Below, piece by piece: positions 49,693 to 58,806 of a stretch of 64,000 bases of DNA (positions within the stretch are counted from its first letter, which is position 1; each line of letters starts with the position of its first letter). Below the pieces are notes generated by a model. It had not been told where the DNA came from. It searched no databases and worked only from the letters and a program-made list of their open reading frames with translations. This DNA comes from Vibrio maritimus (GTDB taxonomy: Bacteria; Pseudomonadota; Gammaproteobacteria; Enterobacterales; Vibrionaceae): NCBI RefSeq assembly GCF_021441885.1, contig NZ_CP090438.1:744001-808000 (forward strand), in the 5' to 3' direction. Made by a program: the position numbers and the translations under genes.

Positions 49693-50211
49693 TTAGTTTG
49701 AAAACAGGATAGAAGAGCCTTGATTCAAACTGGTTAGCAGCAGTGTCTTCTCGTTTACGATGTCGATACGACGGCTTTGCTGAGCTTCCATTTTTAGAAA
49801 CTGTTTGATCATCGCAAGCTGCTCATGAGTGAACTCGTCCGATTGTGCTGTTGCCGTGTCTTTAAACTCACGTGGTGAAATTAACAAGTAGTTGTCGCTA
49901 ATGGTCCAAGTGCCCATCTCCGAAATTTTAATCAGAGTGTGGGTCTCAGGATCATCACCAAATAAACGCATTGATGATTCACGGATGTATTCACCACCCG
50001 GTAGATACTTAACGTTGGCAGACATTTCAAGTCGGCTCAATGGACCAATATCTGTATCCGGATAATCTCGCGCTGCGATAATGCCAACCATGTTCGATTG
50101 CCACTCTTTCGCTGTCAGAACTTGCTCAAGCTTGAGGTCGCTGCCCCAGTAAAGCCAGGCACTAAGCGCAGTAGATAGCGCAAGAAGAATAGCGGCGTAT
50201 TTCATTTTCAT
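49693..50211 (-). CDS. toxS: Transmembrane regulator partner ToxS
   Basis: ToxS is the periplasmic partner that protects ToxR from proteolysis and helps it dimerise. The 172-residue protein (V. cholerae 173) has an N-terminal membrane anchor (about residues 5-22) and a periplasmic beta-rich domain; typical motifs are GPLSRLEMSANVKYLPGGEY and MGTWTISDNYLLISP. It lies 13 bp after toxR in the conserved toxRS operon, and the operon ends at a terminator. No cysteine is seen in the domain. Confidence 0.95.
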   Translation of the reverse strand: MKMKYAAILLALSTALSAWLYWGSDLKLEQVLTAKEWQSNMVGIIAARDYPDTDIGPLSRLEMSANVKYLPGGEYIRESSMRLFGDDPETHTLIKISEMGTWTISDNYLLISPREFKDTATAQSDEFTHEQLAMIKQFLKMEAQQSRRIDIVNEKTLLLTSLNQGSSILFSN

Positions 50212-50224
50212 TATTCAATACTCC

Positions 50225-51058
50225 TTACTGGCAAACTTTATCGAGGTCAGATTGCTCAGTGAAAATGCGCATTGTGCTGTTTTCGCCTGAGTGCTCTACG
50301 GTGTGCACGAAGTTAAGTGCAATTTGATCGCTTTGGTCACCAGTAACAATAACCTCAACCGGTAGCATGTCACCAGTATGCGTCTCTACATATTTCGCGA
50401 CACACTGTTCAATCTTTGGCTGCCAGCTGGAGACATCAGGGTGGCTTTCCGGTGTGACGATTTTCACGTTTTCGACGACACTGAGCTCTCTAAACGTAGA
50501 CTGAGCCGGATTGGTGACCATCAACACTAAAATTGGCAGCAAAATAGCCGCAACAACCATCGCCCAAACGGTCGGTGGCGTTTTCTCTTTAGGAGCGGCA
50601 ACAGGTGCTGGAGCTGGTTGAGCCGCTGCAGTGGCTGCTGTAGCAGCTTCGAGCTTGTCGGCTGGCAGTTCCGCAACGGGCGCTTCGTTGATGGCTTCTG
50701 AAGATGCCATCGGTACTGAGCGTTCAACCGTTGAGATCAATTGATAACCGCGTTTCGGCACCGTTTTCACAAACTGGGGTGATTTCGTTGGGTCTTTCAG
50801 CATTTTACGCAAGGTAGAGATAGCTTGCGTCAAGCTTGAATCATCAACCTCAAAGCCTTGATCACGCCATACAAACTCATGCAGTTCATTACGAGTGACA
50901 ACTTCATTAGGTCTTTCAGCAAGCAGAAGTAGGATGCGACTTTCATTACTACCAAGACGTACTACTTCATCGTTATTAGTTTGATCGACCAACGAATTAC
51001 TGTTTGGGTCAAAAATGTACTTCTGGCCGAGTATAAACTTAGTGCCTATGTTACTCAT
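50225..51058 (-). CDS. toxR: Transmembrane transcriptional activator ToxR
   Basis: ToxR is an inner-membrane one-component regulator that controls porin genes and, in pathogens, virulence genes. The start MSNIGTKFILGQKYIFD at 51058 gives 277 residues; an upstream frame is rejected. The N-terminal winged helix of the OmpR/PhoB type (about 15-115) ends TVPKRGYQLIS. An Ala/Pro-rich linker (about 125-162) leads to one membrane helix (164-182). The periplasmic domain keeps two cysteines (C219 and C276) that form the disulfide known in V. cholerae. toxS follows 13 bp later, and htpG diverges upstream, as in V. cholerae. Confidence 0.96.
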   Translation of the reverse strand: MSNIGTKFILGQKYIFDPNSNSLVDQTNNDEVVRLGSNESRILLLLAERPNEVVTRNELHEFVWRDQGFEVDDSSLTQAISTLRKMLKDPTKSPQFVKTVPKRGYQLISTVERSVPMASSEAINEAPVAELPADKLEAATAATAAAQPAPAPVAAPKEKTPPTVWAMVVAAILLPILVLMVTNPAQSTFRELSVVENVKIVTPESHPDVSSWQPKIEQCVAKYVETHTGDMLPVEVIVTGDQSDQIALNFVHTVEHSGENSTMRIFTEQSDLDKVCQ

Positions 51059-51214
51059 TGCATTCTTCTTTTTAGTGCCGCAACGCGACGGGAACTGGTA
51101 TTTTGGCGCTGAATGGATGCAGAGCCAATTATAGGATTTTAGGATTTTTTTATAGTCAGGGGCAGTAGGATAATAAAAACAAATCAAAAAAACAGCATTT
51201 TTATTTTTTTTGAC

Positions 51215-51242
51215 CTTGAATTTACAATGTTCAGCCTCATTT
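51215..51242 (+). promoter_or_regulatory. Sigma-32 (heat shock) promoter of htpG
   Basis: CTTGAA (51215-51220), 14 bp, then CCTCATTT (51235-51242) matches the RpoH consensus CTTGAAA-N11-16-CCCCATnT closely. It lies about 79 bp before the htpG start. Confidence 0.8.
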
Positions 51243-51320
51243 CTTTAGTCGATGAATCATAGCGATACCGAGTGCAAATTTATGTCGAGACTCGGTATTA
51301 AACGTGTAAATGGAGATAGC

Positions 51321-53225
51321 ATGAGCACCGTTGAAACTAAGAACAAAGAAACCCGTGGCTTCCAGTCTGAAGTAAAACAACTGCTTCACCTAATGATCCA
51401 CTCTCTGTATTCAAACAAAGAAATATTTCTAAGAGAGTTGATTTCAAACGCGTCTGACGCAGCTGACAAACTGCGTTTTCAAGCCCTATCTAACTCAGAG
51501 CTTTATCAAGGCGATGCTGACCTTGGCGTAAAGCTGTCATTTGACGAGAAGAACAACACATTAACGGTATCAGACAATGGTATCGGTATGACTCGTGATG
51601 ACGTGATTGAACATCTTGGCACCATTGCGAAATCTGGTACGAAAGAATTCTTTGCCAAACTATCTGAAGAACAAAGTAAAGATTCACAACTTATCGGTCA
51701 ATTTGGTGTTGGTTTCTATTCTGCGTTTATCGTCGCTGACGCCGTTACCGTGCGCACTCGAGCGGCAGGTGTGGCTTCTGACCAAGCGGTACAGTGGCAC
51801 TCAGCGGGTGAGGGTGATTACACCATCGAAGACATCACTAAGGAAACTCGAGGTACTGATATCGTGCTTCACATGCGTGAAGAGGGTAAAGAGTTTTTAT
51901 CTGAGTGGCGCTTGCGCGATGTGATCAGCAAGTACTCTGATCACATCGGTATTCCGGTTTCTATCTGGACACTTGAGCGTGACGAGGAAGGCAAAGAAAC
52001 GGACCAGGGTAAATGGGAGCAAATCAACAAGGCTCAAGCACTTTGGACCCGTAACAAGTCAGATATTAAAGACGAAGAATATCAAGAGTTCTATAAGCAT
52101 GTTTCTCACGATTTCGCGGATCCATTGGTTTGGAGTCACAACCGCGTAGAAGGTAAAAACGACTACACCAGTCTTTTGTACATCCCAGCAAAAGCCCCAT
52201 GGGATATGATGAACCGCGACCATAAGAGTGGTCTAAAACTGTATGTACAGCGCGTATTTATCATGGATGACGCTGAGCAGTTTATGCCTTCTTACCTGCG
52301 TTTTGTGCGTGGCTTGATAGATTCAAATGACCTTCCGTTAAACGTGTCGCGAGAAATCCTTCAAGACAACAAGGTAACGCAATCACTTCGCGGCGCATGT
52401 ACTAAGCGTGTACTTACTATGCTAGAACGTATGGCGAAAAATGACGAAGAGAAATACCAATCGTTCTGGAAAGAGTTTGGTCTTGTGTTGAAAGAAGGTC
52501 CTGCAGAGGATATGTCGAACAAAGAGAAGGTGGCTGGCCTACTGCGCTTCGCTTCGACAGAAGTTGACTCAGCAGAGCAGACGATTTCTCTAGCGTCCTA
52601 CGTTGAGCGCATGAAAGAAGGCCAAGATAAGATCTACTACCTAACAGCAGACAGCTATGCAGCCGCGAAGAACAGCCCTCACCTTGAGCAGTTTAAAGCG
52701 AAAGGCATTGAAGTTGTCTTGATGTATGACCGCATCGACGAGTGGCTGATGAATTACCTCACTGAGTTTGATGGTAAGCAGTTCCAGTCAATCACTAAAG
52801 CGGGTCTTGATCTGAGCAAGTTCGAAGGCGAAGAAGAGAAAGAGAAGCAAAAAGAGACCGAAGAAGAGTTCAAGTCAGTGGTTGAGCGCACGCAAACCTA
52901 CCTAGGTGAGCGCGTTAAAGAGGTTCGTACTACGTTCAAGCTAGCAAATACTCCTGCTGTTGTTGTGACGGATGATTTCGAAATGGGTACGCAAATGGCG
53001 AAGCTTCTTGAAGCGGCGGGTCAGGAAGTACCAGAAGTGAAGTACATCTTTGAAATCAACCCTGAGCATGAGTTGGTGAAGCGTATGGCGGATGAAGCCG
53101 ACGAAGAAGCATTTGGCCGCTGGGTTGAAGTGTTGCTTGGTCAGGCTATGTTGGCTGAACGCGGTTCGATGACCGATCCATCGCAATTCTTAGGTGCGAT
53201 CAACAAGCTTTTGGCTAAAGTCTAA
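51321..53225 (+). CDS. htpG: Hsp90-family chaperone HtpG
   Basis: HtpG is the bacterial Hsp90, an ATP-dependent dimeric chaperone. The chosen start MSTVETKNKETRGFQSEV gives 634 residues (V. cholerae about 635). The N-terminal GHKL ATPase domain has FLRELISNASDAADKLR near residue 36, DNGIGM near 87 and IGQFGVGFYSAF near 125. A middle domain (about 230-510) includes LPLNVSREILQDN, and the C-terminal dimerisation domain follows to 634. It is divergent from toxR, as in other Vibrio, and a sigma-32-like promoter precedes it. A terminator hairpin follows. Confidence 0.98.
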   Translation: MSTVETKNKETRGFQSEVKQLLHLMIHSLYSNKEIFLRELISNASDAADKLRFQALSNSELYQGDADLGVKLSFDEKNNTLTVSDNGIGMTRDDVIEHLGTIAKSGTKEFFAKLSEEQSKDSQLIGQFGVGFYSAFIVADAVTVRTRAAGVASDQAVQWHSAGEGDYTIEDITKETRGTDIVLHMREEGKEFLSEWRLRDVISKYSDHIGIPVSIWTLERDEEGKETDQGKWEQINKAQALWTRNKSDIKDEEYQEFYKHVSHDFADPLVWSHNRVEGKNDYTSLLYIPAKAPWDMMNRDHKSGLKLYVQRVFIMDDAEQFMPSYLRFVRGLIDSNDLPLNVSREILQDNKVTQSLRGACTKRVLTMLERMAKNDEEKYQSFWKEFGLVLKEGPAEDMSNKEKVAGLLRFASTEVDSAEQTISLASYVERMKEGQDKIYYLTADSYAAAKNSPHLEQFKAKGIEVVLMYDRIDEWLMNYLTEFDGKQFQSITKAGLDLSKFEGEEEKEKQKETEEEFKSVVERTQTYLGERVKEVRTTFKLANTPAVVVTDDFEMGTQMAKLLEAAGQEVPEVKYIFEINPEHELVKRMADEADEEAFGRWVEVLLGQAMLAERGSMTDPSQFLGAINKLLAKV

Positions 53226-53258
53226 TTCCCTTGCGGAGTTTGACACCCTAGTCTAATT

Positions 53259-53290
53259 CAAGAGCTCGAACATTCGAGCTCTTGTTTTCT
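53259..53290 (+). terminator. Probable terminator of htpG
   Basis: A perfect 12-bp stem CAAGAGCTCGAA/TTCGAGCTCTTG (53259-53270, 53273-53284) is followed by a short T run (TTTT). Confidence 0.75.
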
Positions 53291-53423
53291 CAGGGCTAAA
53301 CGCACACTTTTAGGTTACTTTAGAGTGCAAAGCAGGATCTTTAGACACTTTTGGCGTCAAGCAAGCGATTTCTATGATAGAATGCGCGCCAAGTTAAAGA
53401 TTCAACTATTTTTGAATAAACCG

Positions 53424-53495
53424 TTTATACCGAAACGTATCGCAGCAAACATGCCCATTGGGCATCAAGCAGTAGGCTTCGGTATAAATCTTTTT
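53424..53495 (+). other. Structured 5' leader of adk: nested inverted repeats followed by a T run
   Basis: Outer arms TTTATACCGAA (53424-53434) and TTCGGTATAAA (53478-53488) are a perfect 11-bp inverted repeat. Inside it lies a second palindrome ATGCCCATTGGGCAT (53451-53465). A run of seven T starts at 53491 (TCTTTTTTTA), so the whole looks like a terminator or attenuator placed about 20 bp before the adk start. It does not match a riboswitch class known to me. Confidence 0.6.
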
Positions 53496-53514
53496 TTATA
53501 TAAGAGGACAAGTC

Positions 53515-54159
53515 ATGCGCATCATTCTTTTAGGTGCTCCAGGTGCAGGTAAAGGCACACAAGCTCAATTCATCATGGAAAAATACGGTATTCCACAAAT
53601 TTCTACTGGTGACATGCTACGTGCAGCAATCAAAGCAGGCACTGAGCTTGGTAAGAAAGCGAAAGCAGTTATCGATGCAGGTCAACTTGTATCTGACGAC
53701 ATCATTCTTGGTCTGATCAAAGAGCGTATCGCTCAAGACGACTGTGAGAAAGGTTTCCTACTAGACGGTTTCCCACGCACTATCCCTCAGGCTGACGGCC
53801 TAAAAGAGATGGGCGTAGAAGTTGATTACGTAATCGAGTTCGACGTAGCTGATGACGTTATCGTTGAGCGTATGGCAGGTCGTCGTGCTCACCTAGCTTC
53901 TGGTCGTACTTACCACGTTGTTTACAACCCGCCTAAAGTGGAAGGTAAAGATGACGTGACTGGTGAAGACCTAGTAGTTCGTGATGACGACAAAGAAGAG
54001 ACAGTACGTGCACGTCTAGGCGTATACCACGACCAAACTGCACCTCTGATTGCTTACTACGGTAAGGAAGCAGAAGCAGGCAACACTAAGTACCTAAAAT
54101 TTGATGGTACTAAGCAAGTTGCAGACGTAAGTGCAGATATCGAAAAAGCACTGTCTTAA
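53515..54159 (+). CDS. adk: Adenylate kinase Adk
   Basis: Adk converts ATP and AMP into two ADP and is essential for energy balance and membrane biogenesis. The 214-residue protein is the same length as E. coli Adk. The P-loop GAPGAGKGTQ is at residues 7-16. The NMP-binding region has STGDMLRAAIKAG near 30, and the LID domain lies near 120-160 with the GRTYHVVYNPPK segment and no zinc cysteines, as in E. coli. The ATG at 53515 follows GAGGACAAGTC. A long hairpin precedes the ribosome site. The gene lies between htpG and hemH, as in E. coli. Confidence 0.98.
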   Translation: MRIILLGAPGAGKGTQAQFIMEKYGIPQISTGDMLRAAIKAGTELGKKAKAVIDAGQLVSDDIILGLIKERIAQDDCEKGFLLDGFPRTIPQADGLKEMGVEVDYVIEFDVADDVIVERMAGRRAHLASGRTYHVVYNPPKVEGKDDVTGEDLVVRDDDKEETVRARLGVYHDQTAPLIAYYGKEAEAGNTKYLKFDGTKQVADVSADIEKALS

Positions 54160-54186
54160 TTCACTTTTGTGAATCTGTTAAAAGAA

Positions 54187-54213
54187 AACGACCTTTATAG
54201 GTCGTTTTTTTTG
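54187..54213 (+). terminator. Rho-independent terminator of adk
   Basis: Stem AAACGACC/GGTCGTTT (54187-54194, 54201-54208) with a TTTATA loop and a T run. Confidence 0.9.
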
Positions 54214-54278
54214 ATCCAAGGAAAGCGAGCATCGGTATATAATCCGCTTAGCAATCATATGAAAAACAAAGGAAGTCT

Positions 54279-55238
54279 ATGAGCGAATCGTCAAAAACAG
54301 GCGTGCTACTGGTCAATCTTGGTACTCCTGACGAGCCGACAGCGAAAGGCGTGAAACGCTTTCTAGAGGAGTTTTTGCATGACCATCGTGTCGTTGATAT
54401 GACCCGATGGATTTGGTGTCCAGTGCTACATGGCATTATCCTCCCAATTCGCTCGCCTAAGGTAGCGAAGGCTTATCAGTCCGTGTGGATGGATGAAGGT
54501 TCACCGCTGATGGTTTACTCAAAGCGTCAGGCAGCGAAGCTGGAGCAAGAGCTAGGACTTCCGGTTGCGCTTGGTATGAGTTATGGCAACCCGTCGCTTA
54601 AAGCCGGTATTGACCAACTTCTCGAACAAGGTGTTGAGAAAGTCGTGGTGCTGCCTTTGTACCCGCAATACTCAGGTACGACTACCGCTGCCGCGTTCGA
54701 CGGTATTGCCAAAGCATGCAAGTCTATTTCTACTATCCCAGCGATGACTTTGATACGTGATTATCATGATCACCCTTTGTATATCAAAGCGCTTGCTGAC
54801 AACGTGCGAGCACATTGGGAGCAAAATGGCCGCGCAGACTATCTGTTATGCTCTTACCATGGCATACCAAAGCGCTACGCAGATAACGGCGATGTGTATC
54901 CGCAGCACTGTAAAGCCACGACAGAGTTGCTAAGAGCAGAGTTAGGGCTTGATGAGTCACAAATGGGAATGAGCTACCAGTCTATTTTTGGTCGTGAGGA
55001 GTGGCTTAAGCCATACACCGACAAAACCTTAGAGCAGATGCCAAGTCAGGGTATCAAGTCGATTGATATTATGACCCCTGCCTTCTCAGTGGACTGCCTA
55101 GAAACGCTGGAAGAGATAGCGATTGAAGCGAAAGAGACGTTTCTAGAAGCTGGGGGCGAGCAGTATCGTTATATTCCATGTCTGAACGATTCAGATGAGC
55201 ATATCGCGATGATGGCTCAATTGATTCAAAGCGCCTAG
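54279..55238 (+). CDS. hemH: Ferrochelatase HemH
   Basis: HemH inserts ferrous iron into protoporphyrin IX to make heme, the last step of the pathway. The 319-residue protein (E. coli 320) has the family motifs: VLLVNLGTPDEPTA at residues 9-22, the catalytic His in LLCSYHGIPKRY near 194, and the conserved glutamates in PAFSVDCLETLEEI near 266. No membrane segment is seen. It lies downstream of adk on the same strand with its own start, as in E. coli adk-hemH. A bidirectional terminator follows. Confidence 0.97.
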   Translation: MSESSKTGVLLVNLGTPDEPTAKGVKRFLEEFLHDHRVVDMTRWIWCPVLHGIILPIRSPKVAKAYQSVWMDEGSPLMVYSKRQAAKLEQELGLPVALGMSYGNPSLKAGIDQLLEQGVEKVVVLPLYPQYSGTTTAAAFDGIAKACKSISTIPAMTLIRDYHDHPLYIKALADNVRAHWEQNGRADYLLCSYHGIPKRYADNGDVYPQHCKATTELLRAELGLDESQMGMSYQSIFGREEWLKPYTDKTLEQMPSQGIKSIDIMTPAFSVDCLETLEEIAIEAKETFLEAGGEQYRYIPCLNDSDEHIAMMAQLIQSA

Positions 55239-55255
55239 TCAATCCATATAGATAC

Positions 55256-55288
55256 AAAAAGGCCCGTCACTTAAGTGACGGGCCTTTC
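55256..55288. terminator. Bidirectional terminator between hemH and the POT transporter gene
   Basis: A near-perfect palindrome GGCCCGTCACTTAAGTGACG (continuing to 55284, starting at 55261) is flanked by five A and three T residues. Confidence 0.85.
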
Positions 55289-55307
55289 CATTTAACTAAA
55301 TCAAAGC

Positions 55308-56693
55308 TTAAACAAGCTGAGCTTGCTGCTCTTCTACTTGTTCGGCGTTACTCGGCGCGCCTTGCTCAGCACCGTGCATCCACTTAACGAGCGTGTTCGC
55401 AAACATCAGCAGGATAACACCACAGATGACGGCCGTTACAGCGATTCCACCAAAGATAGCCATAGCACCTAGTTCACCAACGTGAGAGCCAATTAGACCA
55501 GCAACATAGTTTGCGATTGCATTGAAACCAAACCATGCACCCATCATGAGAGATGCCAAGCGTAGTGGAGCAAGCTTAGTCACCAAAGATAGACCAATTG
55601 GTGATAGACAAAGTTCACCTAACGTATGGAAGAAAAACGCACCGACAAGCCATAGCATTGACGTTTTAACGCTGGTATCGCCACCTTGCTCTAGTACTGC
55701 ACCAACCATGCATAGGAAACCTGCTGCTAGGAAAAATAGCGCTAGCGCGAATTTCACAGGCGAGTTTGGTTCACGTTTGCCAAGCTTCACCCAAATAGCC
55801 GCTAGCACAGGTGCTAGGGTAATGATAAAGAATGGGTTCAGTGACTGGAACCAAGCTGCAGGGACTTCAAAGTCACCAATCATACGGTCGGTATACTGTT
55901 GGGTATAGATGTTCATCAGGCCACCCGCTTGCTCAAAGCCAGCCCAGAAAACGATAACAAACAGACCCATGATAAGGATGACCTTCAGGCGGTCGATCTC
56001 TTCACGAGTAAGAGGGGCTTTGGTCTCAGATTTGTTCAGTGCTTTTGCGCGTGCAGCTGCTGGCACGTTACCAATTTCACCTAACCAAGAGTTTGCCATG
56101 GTCAGCTGCATGATAAGGCTAAATACCATACCAACACCGGCAACGACGAAACCTGCAGACCAGCCAAATGAGTCTGTCGCCGAGCCTACGACGATACCCG
56201 CTAGAAGTGCACCAAGGTTAATGCCCATGTAGAAAATAGTGAACGCACCATCACGACGGTTATCGCCTTCTTCGTAAAGATCGCCAACCATTGTTGAGAT
56301 GTTTGGCTTGAACATACCGTTACCGGCAATCAGTAGTGCTAGACCACCGTAGAACAGATGTGCACTTGGCTCACCAGATGCCGCTGCAGCTAGGGTGAAC
56401 TGACCTGCGGCCATAAGGATGCCACCGATAATGATAGACTTACGCTGACCCAAGTAGTTATCAGCAATGTAACCGCCAATAAGTGGCGTAATGTAAACTA
56501 GTCCAGTATAGATACCATAGAGATCTAGAGCATCTTTAGTCGACCAGCCCATACCACCATTGATTGTTGTATCGGTCAGGAAAAGAACCAGAATTGCGCG
56601 CATGGCGTAATAGGAGAAGCGCTCCCACAGTTCGGTTCCGAACAGTAGAAACAGGCCGCGAGGGTGACCTAAGATGTTGCGTTGTGCTGTCAT
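55308..56693 (-). CDS. dtpA: POT-family proton-dependent oligopeptide transporter (DtpA type)
   Basis: This 461-residue inner-membrane symporter of the PTR2/POT family imports di- and tripeptides with protons. The ExxERFxYY motif is seen as ELWERFSYYAMRAIL near residue 20, and further family features include FKPNISTMVGDLY near 128 and YMGINLGALLAG near 155. About 14 helices are expected. The C terminus is Gln/Glu-rich. It is monocistronic, convergent with hemH, and its promoter lies in the gap before rfaH. DtpA versus DtpB cannot be decided by eye. Confidence 0.9.
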   Translation of the reverse strand: MTAQRNILGHPRGLFLLFGTELWERFSYYAMRAILVLFLTDTTINGGMGWSTKDALDLYGIYTGLVYITPLIGGYIADNYLGQRKSIIIGGILMAAGQFTLAAAASGEPSAHLFYGGLALLIAGNGMFKPNISTMVGDLYEEGDNRRDGAFTIFYMGINLGALLAGIVVGSATDSFGWSAGFVVAGVGMVFSLIMQLTMANSWLGEIGNVPAAARAKALNKSETKAPLTREEIDRLKVILIMGLFVIVFWAGFEQAGGLMNIYTQQYTDRMIGDFEVPAAWFQSLNPFFIITLAPVLAAIWVKLGKREPNSPVKFALALFFLAAGFLCMVGAVLEQGGDTSVKTSMLWLVGAFFFHTLGELCLSPIGLSLVTKLAPLRLASLMMGAWFGFNAIANYVAGLIGSHVGELGAMAIFGGIAVTAVICGVILLMFANTLVKWMHGAEQGAPSNAEQVEEQQAQLV

Positions 56694-56995
56694 AAGTTTT
56701 ACTAATTTTAGTTATCAAAGAATATAATGTGCCAACTGGTATACCTGACAAAATTAATTACTGCAATGGTGTAAAAATATAGATTTTGTGAACAAAATGT
56801 TTAACGAGATGAAATGTAAGGAAATTTTTCAGGATGGGTACGTAAAAGATGTGCTGCAAACTAATATTTCATTTTTATTTTTCCGTCATCCATTCGGAAA
56901 TTTCATCGGTAAGGTCGCAGACCTCTATAGGTTAGTCGCGCATACGGTTCTGTTTAGTGGTAGGATGCAAAAAACAAAATTTTCGAATAGCTAAA
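56694..56995. other. Divergent intergenic region dtpA/rfaH (302 bp)
   Basis: AT-rich, with no gene of credible length. It should hold promoters of the peptide transporter (left) and of rfaH (right), including TATAAT-like TATAAT/TAGGATG stretches near 56727 and 56960. The sequence AACTGGTATACC at 56733-56744 is a partial palindrome that could be an operator, but no regulator can be named. Confidence 0.5.
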
Positions 56996-57490
56996 ATGAA
57001 ACGTTGGTATTTGCTTTATTGCAAGCGCGGTGAACAAGCCCGCGCGAAAATGCATCTCGAGAATCAAGGCTTAGAGTGCTATTACCCTGAAGTGGAAATA
57101 GAGAAGATTCTTCGAGGAAAGAGACAGAAGGTAAAAGAGCCTCTTTTCCCTTCTTATGTATTTGTTCACTTTGATTATGAACAAGGGCCTTCTTTTACTA
57201 CTGTCCGCTCTACTCGTGGTGTCGTGGACTTCATTCGCTTTGGTGCTCACCCTCAAGAGGTTGATCCGGCTTTAATCGACGAGCTTGAGAAGTTGGCGAC
57301 ACATCCAGAAGAACCAGAAACGGATGCGCTGCCTAAACAGGGTGAAGCAATTCGAGTGACGGGTGGCCAGTTCGCTGGCATCGACGCCATCTTCCAAGAA
57401 GCGGATGGCGAAGCTCGCTCCATCATGTTGGTGAAGATGATTAATCGACCGGTGCAGGTGAGTATCGACAACAAAGATCTCGATATTTAA
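56996..57490 (+). CDS. rfaH: Transcription antitermination factor RfaH
   Basis: RfaH is a NusG paralog recruited at ops elements to let RNA polymerase read through long LPS, capsule and pilus operons. The start MKRWYLLYCKRGEQARAK at 56996 gives 164 residues (E. coli 162); an in-frame GTG upstream is less likely. The NusG N-terminal domain (about 1-100) has EPLFPSYVFVHF and STRGVVDFIRFG, which contact the clamp helices. The C-terminal domain (about 115-164) is the one that switches fold, here with GEAIRVTGGQFAGIDAIFQE, a KOW motif. It is a single gene ending in a terminator. Confidence 0.96.
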   Translation: MKRWYLLYCKRGEQARAKMHLENQGLECYYPEVEIEKILRGKRQKVKEPLFPSYVFVHFDYEQGPSFTTVRSTRGVVDFIRFGAHPQEVDPALIDELEKLATHPEEPETDALPKQGEAIRVTGGQFAGIDAIFQEADGEARSIMLVKMINRPVQVSIDNKDLDI

Positions 57491-57509
57491 TCTTCTGAAC
57501 GCGAAAAAC

Positions 57510-57546
57510 AAAAAACCTCAGCGGTATTGGCTGAGGTTTTTTTGTT
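57510..57546. terminator. Bidirectional terminator between rfaH and dapD
   Basis: Stem AAAACCTCAGC/GCTGAGGTTTT (57512-57522, 57530-57540) with a 7-bp loop and runs of A and T on the sides. Confidence 0.9.
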
Positions 57547-57563
57547 TTAATCAAGCTAGCTGA

Positions 57564-58595
57564 TTAGTTGTTGCTGTGTAGCTCGCTGTTTAGCTCTACC
57601 GCTGTCTTGTTGGTTAGGCACTCAATCTGACCTGTTACCGAGTTACGACGGAACAGTAGGTCGGGCTTACCTGCAAGATCACGGGCTTTAACAATTTCAA
57701 CTTCAGCGCCAGATGCGTCAAGCATACGAACCTTTGAACCAGCCGTTACATACAGACCAGATTCAACCGTACAACGGTCACCTAGAGGGAAGCCTAGACC
57801 TGCGTTCGCGCCTAACAGTGAGTTCTCACCGATAGATACGACCACTGTACCGCCACCAGATAGCGTACCCATGATAGAAGCACCACCACCGATGTCAGAG
57901 CCGTTACCGACAACAACACCAGCAGAAATACGGCCTTCAACCATGCTTACGCCCGTTGTCCCTGCGTTGAAGTTGATGAAGCCTTCATGCATAACGGTTG
58001 TGCCTTCGCCAACGTGAGCACCAAGACGTACACGAGAGGTATCAGCAATACGAACGCCTGTTGGTACCACGTAATCAACCATTTTAGGGAACTTATCGAC
58101 ACAATCGACCGTCAGCGTTTCGCCTGCAAGACGTGCTTCGATTTGACGCTCTGCCAGTTCAGGTAGGTCGATTGGACCTTGGCTAGTCCAAGCGATGTTG
58201 TGCAGTAGGCCAAAGATGCCATCCAGTACTGTGCCGTGAGGCTGAACTAGGCGGTTTGAGATAAGCTGCAGCTTAAGGAAGCCTTCGGCAACAGATTGTG
58301 GTTTCTCATCAGTTGCAAGAACGACAAGAACCAGTGGCTGTGAAGAGCTTGCCGCTTTTTCAGCAAATGCTGCATTTTCTGCATCACCGTTTGCTGAGAA
58401 TGCACCCGCTAGAGCTGCACTTTGTGCTGGAGTAATTTCGATAGCTTGGTTGCCTTCCGCATAACCTGAAACCTCAGCAACAGCTGCGATTAGGGCGTCA
58501 GATGGGTTTAGACGTGGGTTTGGAAAGAACGCTTCGATGATTTTACCGTCGCGGTTTTTGGTTGCAGTACCAAAAGCAATTGAGAACGCTGCCAT
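57564..58595 (-). CDS. dapD: Tetrahydrodipicolinate N-succinyltransferase DapD (long form)
   Basis: DapD moves succinyl from succinyl-CoA to tetrahydrodipicolinate in the lysine/DAP pathway that DapE completes. The protein has 343 residues, longer than E. coli DapD (274) and like the Pseudomonas-type enzyme (344). The left-handed beta-helix of hexapeptide repeats is seen in the second half: GAHVGEGTTVMHEGFINFNA, ISAGVVVGNGSDIGGGASIMG and NSLLGANAGLGFPLG. The N-terminal part (about 1-165) is a mixed domain. It is monocistronic. DapA, DapE and DapD all lie in this window, at separate places. Confidence 0.95.
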   Translation of the reverse strand: MAAFSIAFGTATKNRDGKIIEAFFPNPRLNPSDALIAAVAEVSGYAEGNQAIEITPAQSAALAGAFSANGDAENAAFAEKAASSSQPLVLVVLATDEKPQSVAEGFLKLQLISNRLVQPHGTVLDGIFGLLHNIAWTSQGPIDLPELAERQIEARLAGETLTVDCVDKFPKMVDYVVPTGVRIADTSRVRLGAHVGEGTTVMHEGFINFNAGTTGVSMVEGRISAGVVVGNGSDIGGGASIMGTLSGGGTVVVSIGENSLLGANAGLGFPLGDRCTVESGLYVTAGSKVRMLDASGAEVEIVKARDLAGKPDLLFRRNSVTGQIECLTNKTAVELNSELHSNN

Positions 58596-58806
58596 GACTC
58601 TATTTCTCCATGTATAGATTTGTCTTAAAGCCGCTGCGATTGGCTGCGACTTTAGGTAATTTGTTGGTAATCATCTTAAAGAGTGGTTTCGGCAGATGAA
58701 AGGGCAAAAGCGACAAAAGTCTGTAAAACGATACCCTTTGTCTTTTTAGCGATGTTTTTTCCTATTAAGAAATTGGGTGGACGCTATGCACTAACAATTA
58801 AACGCA

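Noticed and set aside
56733..56744. AACTGGTATACC as a FadR site near the peptide transporter
   Set aside because: Only half of the FadR core is matched and a role of FadR in peptide transport is not expected.
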